NCBI GenBank assembly: GCA_019915135.1
Contig: JAHLMK010000002.1
Coordinates: forward strand, 620,001-684,000
Origin: Strobilurus pachycystidiatus
Lineage: Eukaryota > Basidiomycota > Agaricomycetes > Agaricales > Physalacriaceae
Length of the DNA: 64,000 nucleotides
Reading direction: 5' to 3'
Shown: piece by piece, positions 12,473 through 22,708 of the stretch
Numbering within the stretch: position 1 is the stretch's first letter
How the letters are laid out: every line of letters begins with the position of its first letter
Position numbers and translations under genes: made by a program
The notes under the pieces: model-generated
The model's input: the letters and a program-made list of their open reading frames with translations, nothing else
Told to the model about the DNA's origin: nothing
Database searches by the model: none

Positions 12473-13263
12473 ATAAGTAAAGTCGTCGTAGGGATACGAA
12501 GTCTCAATGTAATATATGGACCGCTCCTTGATCTCCGACCACCATCATCACCGGTTTTCCCACGGTGAAAAAAGGCGAGCAGCACATCGAGGGGGGGTCG
12601 TCGCGCCTCCGCACAGCAGTTCCAGACTGCTCATTCGGCTTACGACGACTTCAGTCGACACGGTCCGTCGCCGGGGTGCGCAATAGTGGCCAGCACATCC
12701 CGCCGGTGAGCAACACTCTAGACACTCGCTGGCTTCACCACCACCCGATTCCCCACCCACGCAACCACCTTTCCATAATCGCAACCAAAATCCCCACCAT
12801 CATCCAAACTCATCAGAGCATCGACCGACTCGCCGCCCAGTGCCTTGACCGTAAGGCCTGGAATGGGGCCCGGCTGCGACGGCTACCGCGGACAGGGTAG
12901 TTTGATTCCCTCGCGCAAAAACGGAAGTGGTGACTCCGAGTACACCATCAGCAGGCATGCACCCAGGCAGAGAGGCACACTGCGACGGAGAAGAGAATTT
13001 GTATCAGTCTGGGTGGGATTGGATGACGGCAGAGACGCTGGTGCGATGAAGGAGGATGTGTTTGGATTGGATGATTTGTTTCTTTCCACCCTACCCTTAT
13101 TTACTTACGAGAACTGGGGGAGGCGTCCTACAAGGAAAGCCAGAGCGCAATGCTCAATGCGTAGAGGAGATCGGACCAATGGTCGCAATAGTTACACGCC
13201 GTAGACAAATTACTGAGTAGGTAGTCTTACATATGCCGAGGCATAATAGACTCAAATGGATTC

Positions 13264-13282
13264 AAAAAAAAAAAAAAAAAAA
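13264..13282 (+). repeat. 19-nt A homopolymer
   Basis: An uninterrupted run of A lies between the gene-poor stretch and the kinase pseudogene. It could be a retroposon tail or a simple slippage tract. No target duplication was found around it. Confidence 0.6.
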
Positions 13283-13713
13283 TGTAATATATTCATACTC
13301 ATTACCCGTCTACACAGGAAAAGTTTGCCACATTGCCCTCACAGAAAAGTCCCGAGCAATATCAAGCAGGTATCATTGTAAGTATTAACTGAGGGAGTGG
13401 TAAGTACCGGGAGAGCATTGAGTGCCAGAGAGCCAGCGTGTCATACGGCATGCTTGACTCGGAATTACACGTGTCGATTCCGACTTGATTCCGCGCGCCC
13501 ATCACCTCATCGGGGGCGGTGCCATTTCCTAAAACTGAACAATGACAGGGAACTATATACAGACGACGCGTTTAGCTAGCGGGGATCACCCCCTCAGGTG
13601 TCCTCCGAGTCAGAGTCGTTCAATCCTCGATGCCTATACCTCCTCTTTCCAAGTACGAATCCAGCCTAGCTGCCATCAGTGAAGACGGCAGTGACGTCGA
13701 GGAGACGCACATC

Positions 13714-13727
13714 ACTATTGGCAGACC
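13714..13727 (+). repeat. LINE target-site duplication, left copy
   Basis: The 14-bp sequence ACTATTGGCAGACC is repeated exactly at 22695-22708. It directly precedes the LINE 5' end and belongs to the kinase exon. Confidence 0.9.
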
Positions 13728-13825
13728 CCCTTGGAATAGGACCACCACCATGATGAATGGGGTGTCCGGCGTCTGGCCTCTCCGCGGCCCAAGGGACTAG
13801 TACCTTCGGGGAAGCCAACAGACGC

Positions 13826-13871
13826 TCTCTCTACACGATGCCAGTGTAGAGAGAAAAGCCTGCATGCAGGC
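13826..13871 (+). repeat. Hairpin plus palindrome in the LINE 5' UTR
   Basis: The arms TCTCTCTACAC (13826-13836) and GTGTAGAGAGA (13844-13854) pair perfectly around a 7-nt loop. Four bases later GCCTGCATGCAGGC (13858-13871) is a perfect 14-bp palindrome. Confidence 0.8.
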
Positions 13872-13992
13872 AGCCTCTCGGGGCAGACTACGCCGCTAGT
13901 CTCTGCGTGGACGCCCACTCGCAGTACGGTACACTGTCACCGTCGGATATAAATTCCCAAATATACTCTCAGAAAGATGACTTGAGAGACCT

Positions 13993-14010
13993 GCTTGCAT
14001 ATATGCAAGC
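13993..14010 (+). repeat. 18-bp perfect palindrome in the LINE 5' UTR
   Basis: GCTTGCATATATGCAAGC is self-complementary over its full length and lies about 270 bp upstream of the ORF1 start. Confidence 0.8.
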
Positions 14011-14280
14011 GCGAGAATTGCTCGACAACGAGCGCGCAAAATTTTGTTCATAAGTCGGGACCCCTCGGAACGGTAACCCCGACAGGCACTTATAGAACCC
14101 GGAGTGAAACTCTTCTCTCTTCACTCCGTCCAAGCGCTCTGACTGTCGCAAGGCCCGCAGCAGCTGCTTCTGACGTGATTAGTCCCTCCCGCTCTGACTG
14201 TGTCCGCTGCAAAGCCGTCTCAGATACCCGAGAGAGACCCAAATTCCCATCCGTAGAGACGCACCTCACATAGTCGCGCC

Positions 14281-16359
14281 ATGCCAGAACAACTGGCCTC
14301 ACCGAAGAGCATGAAACAGACCCCACTGCCTGTCCCGTCTACACCAAGAAAAAGCAGTGTCAAAAGACCCCGCCAAGACGAGGATAAAGCTAGAGAAGCC
14401 GCCTTGGGTAATTCTACCAGCATGAAAATCTTTTCATCCCTCACACTACACACAGCCTTGCAGTCCCAACGCGACGGGAAGACCTCTAACCATCAGAGGG
14501 AGACCCCACCCCTCGAAATCCACGCAAACTTTGAGGAGACCCCCACCCCCAACGTCTCACCCCAAAAACACGCAGGGAAAGAGATGAAACTCGGCACAGA
14601 CCACTTTACCCAAAGCGACATCCACGACGAAGCCGAACCCTTCAACGCTGAGCCGTCAGGTCCCGCCAAAACAGTCGACATCCCCGCACAGCCCCCAACC
14701 TCGGCTGCCACAGCCGCGTCGACGACCGGTAGTGACCCACACCAGCAGCCTGCTGAGACCAGCGCTCCCCCCTCCACTCTTGAACAGCTCCTCCAACAGT
14801 TCAATGCGCAGAGCCAGCGTCAGGAGGAAGACAGACGCCTCAGCGAGCACCGCCTCGCACAGGAGCGCACCCTCAACGAGCAGCGAATTGCTCAGCTGTT
14901 AGCGAACCAGCGCGCAGAGGTGGAAAACATCCAACGCACCTTTGAACGGGAGAAGGAGAAGATGCAGGAAGGGTTTGATGCGCAGACCAAGCTCTTCGAC
15001 GACCGACTAGAGGCAATGCGCGAGACGGCGAAAGAACTGGGCGCCTTCGATGAAGTGGAAGATGATGACGATCGCGAAATGAGCGACAGGGAGGAAGAGG
15101 CCTTTGAGGGCCCCGAAGAGTTCCTCCGCTCCCAGTCCCAGCCGAGACAGAACCAGACATCCCCCACCCCTTCGCACCGCTCACAAGCACAACACTTTCC
15201 GCCTAACGCCGGCAACGTGCATAACAGCGACGGCCCCGAAGAAGACCCAGATGATCCGGCTGACCACGTCGAGTACGACCAGGAGGGCAGAGCAAAGTCG
15301 CTCTACATCGACTCAGAAACCGCGCCAGATATCCGCCGCGAGCGCAAGGTCGCTTTCGATGGAGTAGACGAAATTCAGATGGACGCTATGCTAGCTGAGC
15401 CAGGTATTCTCCTTGGCATCCAAATGCGAGGCGGCTACTCGTCTCTGACCTCAAAGACCATCCCCACACTCCTCCGCGATGCTCTGATCAGCGAGGACCG
15501 TGACGCGGCCACAGAACGGATGTCAGTCATCCCGGCTCGCCCAAGTCCAGCCCTGCTGTCAAAAAGCAGTCACTCATCTCGCCTGAAGCCAATGTCCGCC
15601 CCCTGGCTCTGGTATATCCGGGGCACACCTGACTCCATTCGCAAAACCCTCGTCGATCGCGGAGCAAACATTTATGGCGAACGCTCCGCCCTGCTAATCT
15701 ACGAACCCGAGTCCATCGCCGAATACCGCAACGGCTTCATAGGATACCTCACCACAGACGCGGCAGGTATCATCTGCTTTGATGATCCGCTCACCCTCAC
15801 TCAACACAGCAACATGGTGCGCCGCTGCATCGAGTCCAGCACGGCAGTCAGCCATGTATTAGCTCGAATCCCTGCCTTCCAAGGGAACGGTGGACCACGT
15901 CGTCGTCGCAACTTCTTCAGCTCCATCGAGTTGGAGGACCACACGTTCATGGGGAGCGCAGACCGCAAAGTCAAGTCCTACCGCGTCGACTGCACCCCCC
16001 CGTCGGGTATCTCCATCGAAGACCTCATAGACTTGAGGAAGGTTCTCAGGGAGGTGACCATCACGGACGCACGAGGATTAGTCACCTACTCGCTGGAGTG
16101 GAACTTCTTTTGTGCGATATGCAAGGACAACACCCACCGCTCTAATCACTGCACCTGGTTCGATTACCCAGGCTACAAAGGATGGGGACCTACGCTCGAA
16201 ACAGACTTCAGCGACAAGGAGAAACAGGCTGGTTGGGAGAAACAGGCAAAGCCCTCGTCTTGGTCCCATGTTTCATATCGGGCGCCGCACCGAGGACGCG
16301 GGGCTCCTAAACGTGGACGAGGAGGCTTCTCCAACTCGTACCGTGGTCGAGGATGGTAG
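14281..16359 (+). CDS. LINE ORF1, gag-like RNA-binding protein
   Basis: This is a 692-residue open frame. The N-terminal 160 residues are P/S/T-rich. About residues 165-255 form a charged Q/E/R-rich coiled coil, which in related elements drives multimerisation. An acidic patch follows around residues 258-275. A CCHC knuckle of form CX2CX4HX4C lies at residues 611-624 (CAICKDNTHRSNHC). The tail is rich in RG/GRG repeats, typical of RNA binding. The protein presumably packages the element RNA into a ribonucleoprotein for reverse transcription. The start is the first ATG after the structured 5' UTR and follows CGCC. It is separated from ORF2 by 188 bp. Confidence 0.9.
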   Translation: MPEQLASPKSMKQTPLPVPSTPRKSSVKRPRQDEDKAREAALGNSTSMKIFSSLTLHTALQSQRDGKTSNHQRETPPLEIHANFEETPTPNVSPQKHAGKEMKLGTDHFTQSDIHDEAEPFNAEPSGPAKTVDIPAQPPTSAATAASTTGSDPHQQPAETSAPPSTLEQLLQQFNAQSQRQEEDRRLSEHRLAQERTLNEQRIAQLLANQRAEVENIQRTFEREKEKMQEGFDAQTKLFDDRLEAMRETAKELGAFDEVEDDDDREMSDREEEAFEGPEEFLRSQSQPRQNQTSPTPSHRSQAQHFPPNAGNVHNSDGPEEDPDDPADHVEYDQEGRAKSLYIDSETAPDIRRERKVAFDGVDEIQMDAMLAEPGILLGIQMRGGYSSLTSKTIPTLLRDALISEDRDAATERMSVIPARPSPALLSKSSHSSRLKPMSAPWLWYIRGTPDSIRKTLVDRGANIYGERSALLIYEPESIAEYRNGFIGYLTTDAAGIICFDDPLTLTQHSNMVRRCIESSTAVSHVLARIPAFQGNGGPRRRRNFFSSIELEDHTFMGSADRKVKSYRVDCTPPSGISIEDLIDLRKVLREVTITDARGLVTYSLEWNFFCAICKDNTHRSNHCTWFDYPGYKGWGPTLETDFSDKEKQAGWEKQAKPSSWSHVSYRAPHRGRGAPKRGRGGFSNSYRGRGW

Positions 16360-16547
16360 TGACTGGTCACCGTCATTTTGAAAATTTTATACTATCTCTG
16401 CTTAATAACAAGTCCCCGTCTCATGCATCAGTATACTGGATGTGTGATCAATGTTAATTCCAACTTGAATACAAACGTAAGTCTTTTCCTTATCCCTCTG
16501 TCTCTCTATTTCTTCTGGGCGAGAACTAACTCTAGATCACCGAGAGG

Positions 16548-19500
16548 ATGGATTTACTGATGGTAGGTGGTGGCTCACCTCACAGACAGGTAACCCTCTC
16601 GAGACAGGTGCGTTACGCCCTGGTCCCGCCAAAACGGTATGCAAGAATCCGTACCGGCAGTCCCGGTAAGCCCCAACGTTGCCGCTGCAAAGCAGGCAAC
16701 GAAAGGACAATCTTGTATCCTTCTACTGTTACACATACTAATTCCCCAGACCAGCGGCAGGGATCGCTGGCCACTCATGACGGTTTATTTGGTACAGGTT
16801 CGGACTTGACCTCCTCCGGAGGCGGGAACGTCCTCTCTGTCGAACGTCCCGTCCAGGATGGAGTGAGGTTGTATGATGACAGTGCTGAGTCGAAAGCCCA
16901 AAAGGCGAGTACACCAGCAACCAACGACGCCAGTTGGATTGGTGCGCGCACCGACAGGGACACGTCCCAGGGAGAAGACGCCATTCTACCCACTAGAGCT
17001 AGCCCACACGCTAGAGACAAGGACGATGCCAGTCCGAGGAATGATGCCAATTCCTCTTCCTCAAATGCTAAATGCAGGGAGGAAGTCGATCTCACAGAAG
17101 ACTCGACAGTAAGACCCTCGAACACTCAGCTGGGATCTCAGCCAAATAGGCGCACCTATGTCACAGAAGTAGATGACAATGACAATGAGTCGCAATCGCA
17201 GCAAGACAGAGAGCCACCGAGTGGGAATGCCATATTAGAAGACCTCAGAATGGAAACAGAGAGAGAGGACGAATCAGAGTCGCAAGAAAACCCGGATGAC
17301 CTAGAGTGGAACTTTCTCGATACTGAAGACGAGTCAGAACACACAGACGAGGAGATAGATACTACAGATGACTCAGAAGCAGCAGCAGACTCCAGCTCTG
17401 AAACTACCTCGGATGAGAGTAACAACTCTGAGAAAGAACGGTTGCTTCACTACAGAAGCGCCCCAATAGTAGGCGGCGCACGCAAGTCCGTGAAATCCAA
17501 GCGAAAAACCAAAGCAGCAATTCGGATTGCTGCCCTAAACATTAAGGGACACGGCAATGGTGCCGGCGCAGGCCAAAATAGCAAATGGCTACACGTGAAC
17601 CAATTGGTCCGAGACAAACGTATAGCGGCGCTGGTAGTGGGCGAAGCTCATATGAACGCGGACTGGCACGAAAAGATAGAACGCACCTTTGGAAGACGTC
17701 TGAAGGTATATTACTCTGAAAACCCTGAGAGCGACCGAGCCAAAGGCATAGCAGTAGTCCTGAATAAGGATCTAATTAATACAGATGAAGTCACAACATG
17801 GGAAATAGTACCGGGCGAGGCAATGCAAGTACAAATCCAGTGGCACCCTAACACCAAACTCACATGGCTAGCGGTGTACGCACCTGCCAGCTCTAGTAAA
17901 ATCAAGAAACGCTTCTGGAACAGAGTGAGAAAGTACTACGAGCAGCATCAAAACGTTCCAAAGCCAGACTTCATGGCCGGAGACCTAAACATGGTTGAAG
18001 AGAGCATAGACCGTCTTCCTCACACAAGCGACGCACCAGGAGTAGTTCAAGCATTTGATAAACTCAGAACAGAACTAAGCCTGATAGACGGGTGGCGGAA
18101 CACATTCCCAGATAGAATGGCATTCACGTACGGACACAAAGAAAAACGAATGAAGGACCCCGATAAAGTACAAGGTCAGGCACGTCTTGACCGAATCTAC
18201 GTCACAAGAAAAGTCTTCGACCACTCACGAGACTGGAGAGTTGAGGACTCGGCAATAGACACCGACCACCTGATGGTCAGCGCACAACTCTCATGTGATG
18301 AGGCGCCAAAACTTGGGAAGGGCAGGCGCACAATATCTCAACTAGTGATAAAGGACAGCAAATACATCGAGTACGCCGAAGCTCAGCTCAAAAAAGCACA
18401 GAAGGACGCCGAAGACATCAAATCCAGAGGAAACGGGGACGTGCAAACCGTCTGGCTGAGGTTCAAAGATAACATCAGAAGAAGAGCATGGGAGCGCGAA
18501 AAAGAAATCAAACCTAAACTCCTCAAGCGTGCAGAGCTTTTGGAGGACCAATACAAGACGGTAATGGAAGACCGGGCGCTCACTGAAGCCCAGAAAGCAA
18601 CCGAAGCCGGAATTTTACGAAAGGAAATCAGTACCGCAACAAAGAAACTCCACATGAACAAACGGGAGAACATCGCCTTTCAAGCAAAGGTGGTGGGCGA
18701 GACCATGCACAAAGCGTGGACACAACTTGGCAAACAGAGGAAGCCGAGGAACCTCATTAGAGCCCTTAAGACGGGGAAAATTAACAGGAATAGTGGTGAA
18801 TATGAGTACGAGAAAAACTCTGCAGCCCAGGCAGAGATGGCGAAGGAATACCACGATGACCTACAAGACAAAGACATAGAACCGAGCGAGACTCCGGAGG
18901 AGCGCAGTGATAAGATCAAGTCAGCGCTCGAGAATGTAACAATGGTTGCAGACGATGAAGAACGGGCCATAATGGGCGAGGACATCACAGAGAGCGAACT
19001 CATAGCGGTTATCACCGCTGTGAGCAATGGGAAGGCACCAGGCATAGATGGCATACCCTACGAGTTCTGGAAAGCTCTCCACCGCAACGAGAAAGCAAAA
19101 AAGGCAGCTGCTATGAAAAACGGCCGTGATCCAAGCGAGGTCCCCAGCATCATTGAACTAATGAAGATAGTATACAACGACATCATGGAAGGAGGGATCA
19201 CTCCGGACACTGGCTTTGCACAGGGACTAATGTGTCCAATCTATAAGAAGAACGATAAAACAGACATTGCAAACTACCGCCCGATTACGCTACTCAATAG
19301 CGACTACAAAATCTTCACAAAGATACTGACAGTACGACTTGCACAAGTGGCGCCTAAGCTGATCTCTAAGTCGCAGGCAGGCTTTGTACCGGGACGGAAT
19401 ATATTTGATCAAGTGCGCCTCGCAAAGATAATAGCAGAGTATGCCGAAGTCACAGAAACAAACGGAGTAATCATCGCGCTAGACCAGGAGAAAGCATATG

Positions 19501-22424
19501 ATAGAATTGCCCACGACTACCTGTGGAAGATCCTAGAAGAAGGAGAACTTGGACATCGGTTCATCAATACCGTCAAGTCATTATATGCAGACGCAGAAAC
19601 ACAGGTCCTACTGAATGGACATATCAGCTCTGCCTTCAAAGTACGAAGAGGCGTCCGTCAGGGTGACCCACTCTCATGCCTTCTCTTTGACCTCGCCATT
19701 GAGCCGCTATCCAACGCGCTGAAACGCTCCACGATGAGAGGCTTTGACATCCCGAACCGTCCAGAGTTGGAGCGCCTCATCGCGACCCTCTTTGCGGATG
19801 ATACAACGGTCTACCTAGACCAAGAAGACAGCTTTGAAACACTACAGAGCATCCTAAATGAATGGTGTAAAGCGTCACGAGCGAAGTTCAATATAGCAAA
19901 AACAGAAGTCATACCAGTCGGGACTGAGACCTACCGCCAACTAGTCATATCCACAAGAAAAATCAACGGAGGGACAGAGCCCATTCCCGAGGGAATCCGC
20001 ATCGCAAAAGATGGACACGCCGTACGGATTCTTGGCGGATGGATCGGTAACAACACGAGACGTGCCGCCCCGTGGACACCAGTACTCGACAGCATTGAGG
20101 ATCGACTTGACTTCTGGGATAAGGCTCACCCGACACTTGAGGGCCGACGACTTATCATTCAGATGATAATCGGAGGGAAAACACAATACCTGACGAAGGT
20201 ACAAGGAATGCCAACAGAGGTGGCTCGTAAATTGGAGAGGAGGATCAGGAACTTCCTCTGGTCCGAAAAGCAATCACCAGTCAACATGCATATCATGCGA
20301 AAACCAAAGAAGGAAGGTGGAAAGAAGATACTAGATATCTTAGCTCGGAACGAAGCCATCACGGTAACGTGGCTGCAGTCATACCTAAATTTTGGCGAGG
20401 ACCGAGCAACATGGGCGTACTTCGCGGACGCCATCATAGCACATCATGCACCGGATACACCAGCTAAGAGTGAGGAATATACACACCTCAACATCTTCCT
20501 ACAATCATTCAAGACTCGGACGTCTAAAATGTCTGAAGACCTACGCGATATGCTGAAGACTGGCCAAGAGTACGGGGTCCGCTTGGACGGACGAGCTTTC
20601 AAGCGATCAGTTATGACGGAGATGCCAATATGGCTGCACCGGGAACAAGACTCAGACCTTGGACGAGTCCTGATCAATCAGAAGGAAAGCAAATGTCTCA
20701 GAGAGAGACATGGTATCATCACGGTGGGCCACGCTGAAGAGCTAGCCCGAGTAATAGGCCGTCACCCCCATGCCAACTCAAAATACTGTAATTGCACAGA
20801 GTGCCGAGGAGCAAGACACCTCCACCAGTGCAAAGACCCAAATCGCTGCTTCAAAAGGGCGAAGATCCTGCTAGAAAAGCTGCCACCAAAGTGGAACCCT
20901 CTCAGGAGACAACCCGAAGACTATGAGCAGGAACCAAGAGCGCCGGAAGGCGAAGACCCGAACGACCCAGAGCGAACAATTCCTTTCGACGCCCGGATCA
21001 CAGAACGAGGCGGACTCAAAGATGCCTTCCGGATATTCTCCACTAGCAAGAAATGTAAGACAGTGAGGGAGGAACCTCAGGAATGGATAGGTTCAGAGAA
21101 CGGACACGAAGAAGACCTACCAGCTAGCGAAGACGTCTATACAGACGGCGGCTGCATTAACAACGGTGACGAGAACGCCCGAGCTGGCGCAGGAGTCTGG
21201 TTCGGGGAAGACGACACCCGAAATGAATCAATTAAACTCCCTGCGTCCATCACGCAGTCAAATCAGGTAGCGGAAACCTATGGAAGTATGAGAGCGGCCG
21301 AAACAGGACATTCGAACACCCCGCTGAGGATAATCAGCGATTCAAAAACAATAATCGAAGGAATGACAAAACACCTACAGAAGTGGGAGGATACTGGCTT
21401 CATAGATAGACCAGACGCCAGCGTAACGAAGGCACTAGCCTCGCGACTGAGAGAACGCGAAGCAGAAACGTCCTTCAAGTGGGTCAAGGGACATGCCGGG
21501 ACCCTAGGAAATGAGGAAGCCGACAAGCTAGCGTCAGCAGGCATCGAAAAGCGAACGGAAGACAGACTAGACCTTAGCATTCCGCCAGAATTGGACCTGC
21601 AGGGAGCCAGACTGTCCAAGTTAACACAGGCACTTGCATACAAAGCCATCAAACATGCGAGAGGAAAAAAAACTAAGAGTCAGACTTACCTGAGACAGAT
21701 AAATCGGCGCCGAACGATCTGCATGCTTGATCGCGCTAGACACGCAGCAAAAGACATCAGTGGACGCCTACCATCCGATGCACTCCTGTGGAAGAACACA
21801 GGCCATAAAGATCTTTCCCCAAAAACTCGCCATTTCATGTGGATGGCGATGCACGACGCTTACAAGGTCGGAAGCTGGTGGGAAGGCAAATCATCAGTTG
21901 AGCACCGGGCAGAATGCTCGCACTGTAAAGTGACTGAGTCACTAGAACACATCCTCCTCGAATGCAAGGCACCAGGGCAAAAGCTGGTCTGGAATTGCAT
22001 CAAGGAAATATGGAGAGGAAAGACAGGCATAGCCCTACCCGCTCTATCAATCGGCACAATCCTCGCATGCCCGCTTGCGCAACTCAAAGATCACAAAGGC
22101 AACGAGGACAGAGGAGCTTCGAGGCTATTCCGGATCCTAGTGTCGGAAGCGGCACATCTGATATGGAAACTCAGGAATGAAAGGGTCATACAGCGCGAAG
22201 GGAAAGACGAACCGGCGTCAAAGAGAGAGATCAAGAACCGGCTGAAGGCCGCAATTAATGAACGGATCAGAACTGATCAGAAGCTCGCGACCAGGTGCAC
22301 CGGCAAGAGAAAAGTGCCGGAACACGTCGTATATGATACATGGCGAGGCGTACTCGAGAACGAGAAGAATCTCCCTGAAGAATGGATCGGGGAGTCCGGG
22401 GTTTTAGTGGGTATGGCATCGTGA
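16548..22424 (+). CDS. LINE ORF2: AP-endonuclease, reverse transcriptase, RNase H
   Basis: A 1,958-residue polyprotein. Residues 1 to about 320 are an acidic, S/D/E-rich extension with no recognised domain. The AP-endonuclease domain starts near residue 325 (IRIAALNIKGHG), with VVGEAHM, AGDLNMVE and a distal D.DHLMV motif. The reverse transcriptase contains APGIDGIPYEFW, YRPITLLN, QAGFVPGRN and VRQGDPLSCLLFDLA. Its catalytic FADD is at about residues 1082-1085. RNase H begins with VYTDGGC (D about 1533) and has ISDSK and WVKGHAG. A C-terminal CSHCX8HX4C zinc-binding motif starts near residue 1790. All these catalytic residues are present, so the enzyme may be active. The exact start codon is uncertain because the N-terminal extension is not conserved in my memory. 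Confidence 0.92.
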   Translation: MDLLMVGGGSPHRQVTLSRQVRYALVPPKRYARIRTGSPGKPQRCRCKAGNERTILYPSTVTHTNSPDQRQGSLATHDGLFGTGSDLTSSGGGNVLSVERPVQDGVRLYDDSAESKAQKASTPATNDASWIGARTDRDTSQGEDAILPTRASPHARDKDDASPRNDANSSSSNAKCREEVDLTEDSTVRPSNTQLGSQPNRRTYVTEVDDNDNESQSQQDREPPSGNAILEDLRMETEREDESESQENPDDLEWNFLDTEDESEHTDEEIDTTDDSEAAADSSSETTSDESNNSEKERLLHYRSAPIVGGARKSVKSKRKTKAAIRIAALNIKGHGNGAGAGQNSKWLHVNQLVRDKRIAALVVGEAHMNADWHEKIERTFGRRLKVYYSENPESDRAKGIAVVLNKDLINTDEVTTWEIVPGEAMQVQIQWHPNTKLTWLAVYAPASSSKIKKRFWNRVRKYYEQHQNVPKPDFMAGDLNMVEESIDRLPHTSDAPGVVQAFDKLRTELSLIDGWRNTFPDRMAFTYGHKEKRMKDPDKVQGQARLDRIYVTRKVFDHSRDWRVEDSAIDTDHLMVSAQLSCDEAPKLGKGRRTISQLVIKDSKYIEYAEAQLKKAQKDAEDIKSRGNGDVQTVWLRFKDNIRRRAWEREKEIKPKLLKRAELLEDQYKTVMEDRALTEAQKATEAGILRKEISTATKKLHMNKRENIAFQAKVVGETMHKAWTQLGKQRKPRNLIRALKTGKINRNSGEYEYEKNSAAQAEMAKEYHDDLQDKDIEPSETPEERSDKIKSALENVTMVADDEERAIMGEDITESELIAVITAVSNGKAPGIDGIPYEFWKALHRNEKAKKAAAMKNGRDPSEVPSIIELMKIVYNDIMEGGITPDTGFAQGLMCPIYKKNDKTDIANYRPITLLNSDYKIFTKILTVRLAQVAPKLISKSQAGFVPGRNIFDQVRLAKIIAEYAEVTETNGVIIALDQEKAYDRIAHDYLWKILEEGELGHRFINTVKSLYADAETQVLLNGHISSAFKVRRGVRQGDPLSCLLFDLAIEPLSNALKRSTMRGFDIPNRPELERLIATLFADDTTVYLDQEDSFETLQSILNEWCKASRAKFNIAKTEVIPVGTETYRQLVISTRKINGGTEPIPEGIRIAKDGHAVRILGGWIGNNTRRAAPWTPVLDSIEDRLDFWDKAHPTLEGRRLIIQMIIGGKTQYLTKVQGMPTEVARKLERRIRNFLWSEKQSPVNMHIMRKPKKEGGKKILDILARNEAITVTWLQSYLNFGEDRATWAYFADAIIAHHAPDTPAKSEEYTHLNIFLQSFKTRTSKMSEDLRDMLKTGQEYGVRLDGRAFKRSVMTEMPIWLHREQDSDLGRVLINQKESKCLRERHGIITVGHAEELARVIGRHPHANSKYCNCTECRGARHLHQCKDPNRCFKRAKILLEKLPPKWNPLRRQPEDYEQEPRAPEGEDPNDPERTIPFDARITERGGLKDAFRIFSTSKKCKTVREEPQEWIGSENGHEEDLPASEDVYTDGGCINNGDENARAGAGVWFGEDDTRNESIKLPASITQSNQVAETYGSMRAAETGHSNTPLRIISDSKTIIEGMTKHLQKWEDTGFIDRPDASVTKALASRLREREAETSFKWVKGHAGTLGNEEADKLASAGIEKRTEDRLDLSIPPELDLQGARLSKLTQALAYKAIKHARGKKTKSQTYLRQINRRRTICMLDRARHAAKDISGRLPSDALLWKNTGHKDLSPKTRHFMWMAMHDAYKVGSWWEGKSSVEHRAECSHCKVTESLEHILLECKAPGQKLVWNCIKEIWRGKTGIALPALSIGTILACPLAQLKDHKGNEDRGASRLFRILVSEAAHLIWKLRNERVIQREGKDEPASKREIKNRLKAAINERIRTDQKLATRCTGKRKVPEHVVYDTWRGVLENEKNLPEEWIGESGVLVGMAS

Positions 22425-22694
22425 GGGAGGGTTTTTTTTTCATTTTCTTGTTTCTTTTTCTATGACTACTTATGCTTATATGTTCTATGTTCTTTCTTTC
22501 TTGGGTTGTTGGTTTCACGATGCCGAGTCCCACACTTGGAGTGCGTAACGCATTTCCTCGGGGTGCTCAAACATAGCCAGGTCGAGATTCCTGGCACCAC
22601 ACGTGCTATTCGCGGGGTCGACAGAGTCGAGTATGTACTGATCTTAGTACGTACGCTACCACCACGAATATGAAATCACGTCCACCAAAAAAAA
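22425..22694 (+). other. LINE 3' UTR and A-tail
   Basis: A T-rich run follows the ORF2 stop. A small stem (GTACT/AGTAC, about 22634-22650) lies ahead of the terminal A tract. LINE reverse transcriptases often recognise such 3' structures; that role is inferred here. Confidence 0.6.
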
Positions 22695-22708
22695 ACTATT
22701 GGCAGACC
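22695..22708 (+). repeat. LINE target-site duplication, right copy
   Basis: An exact copy of 13714-13727, followed by the continuation of the interrupted kinase exon. Confidence 0.9.

Larger units (their letters stand above)
11033..13629. other. 2.6-kb gene-poor stretch upstream of YAK1
   Basis: No gene can be defended here. It contains the YAK1 promoter side, a dispersed repeat (12371-12472), a 19-nt A tract (13264-13282), a minus-strand frame with one internal stop (12718-13089), and the 5' flank of the kinase pseudogene that starts at 13630. Confidence 0.5.
13728..22694 (+). mobile_element. Full-length non-LTR retrotransposon (Tad1/I-like LINE) with intact ORF1 and ORF2
   Basis: This is an 8,967-bp element bounded by a perfect 14-bp target-site duplication (13714-13727 and 22695-22708). 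It ends in a short A tract (22687-22694/5), as expected for target-primed reverse transcription. The 5' UTR (13728-14280) contains strong palindromes. ORF1 (14281-16359) is a gag-like protein with a CCHC knuckle. ORF2 (16548-22424) has an AP-endonuclease, reverse transcriptase, RNase H and a C-terminal zinc-binding motif. The 3' UTR is about 270 bp. Both ORFs are free of stops and frameshifts and the target duplication is exact, so the insertion looks recent. The domain order APE-RT-RNase H with a CCHC ORF1 fits the Tad1 and I groups; Tad1 is the common fungal clade. Confidence 0.93.
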
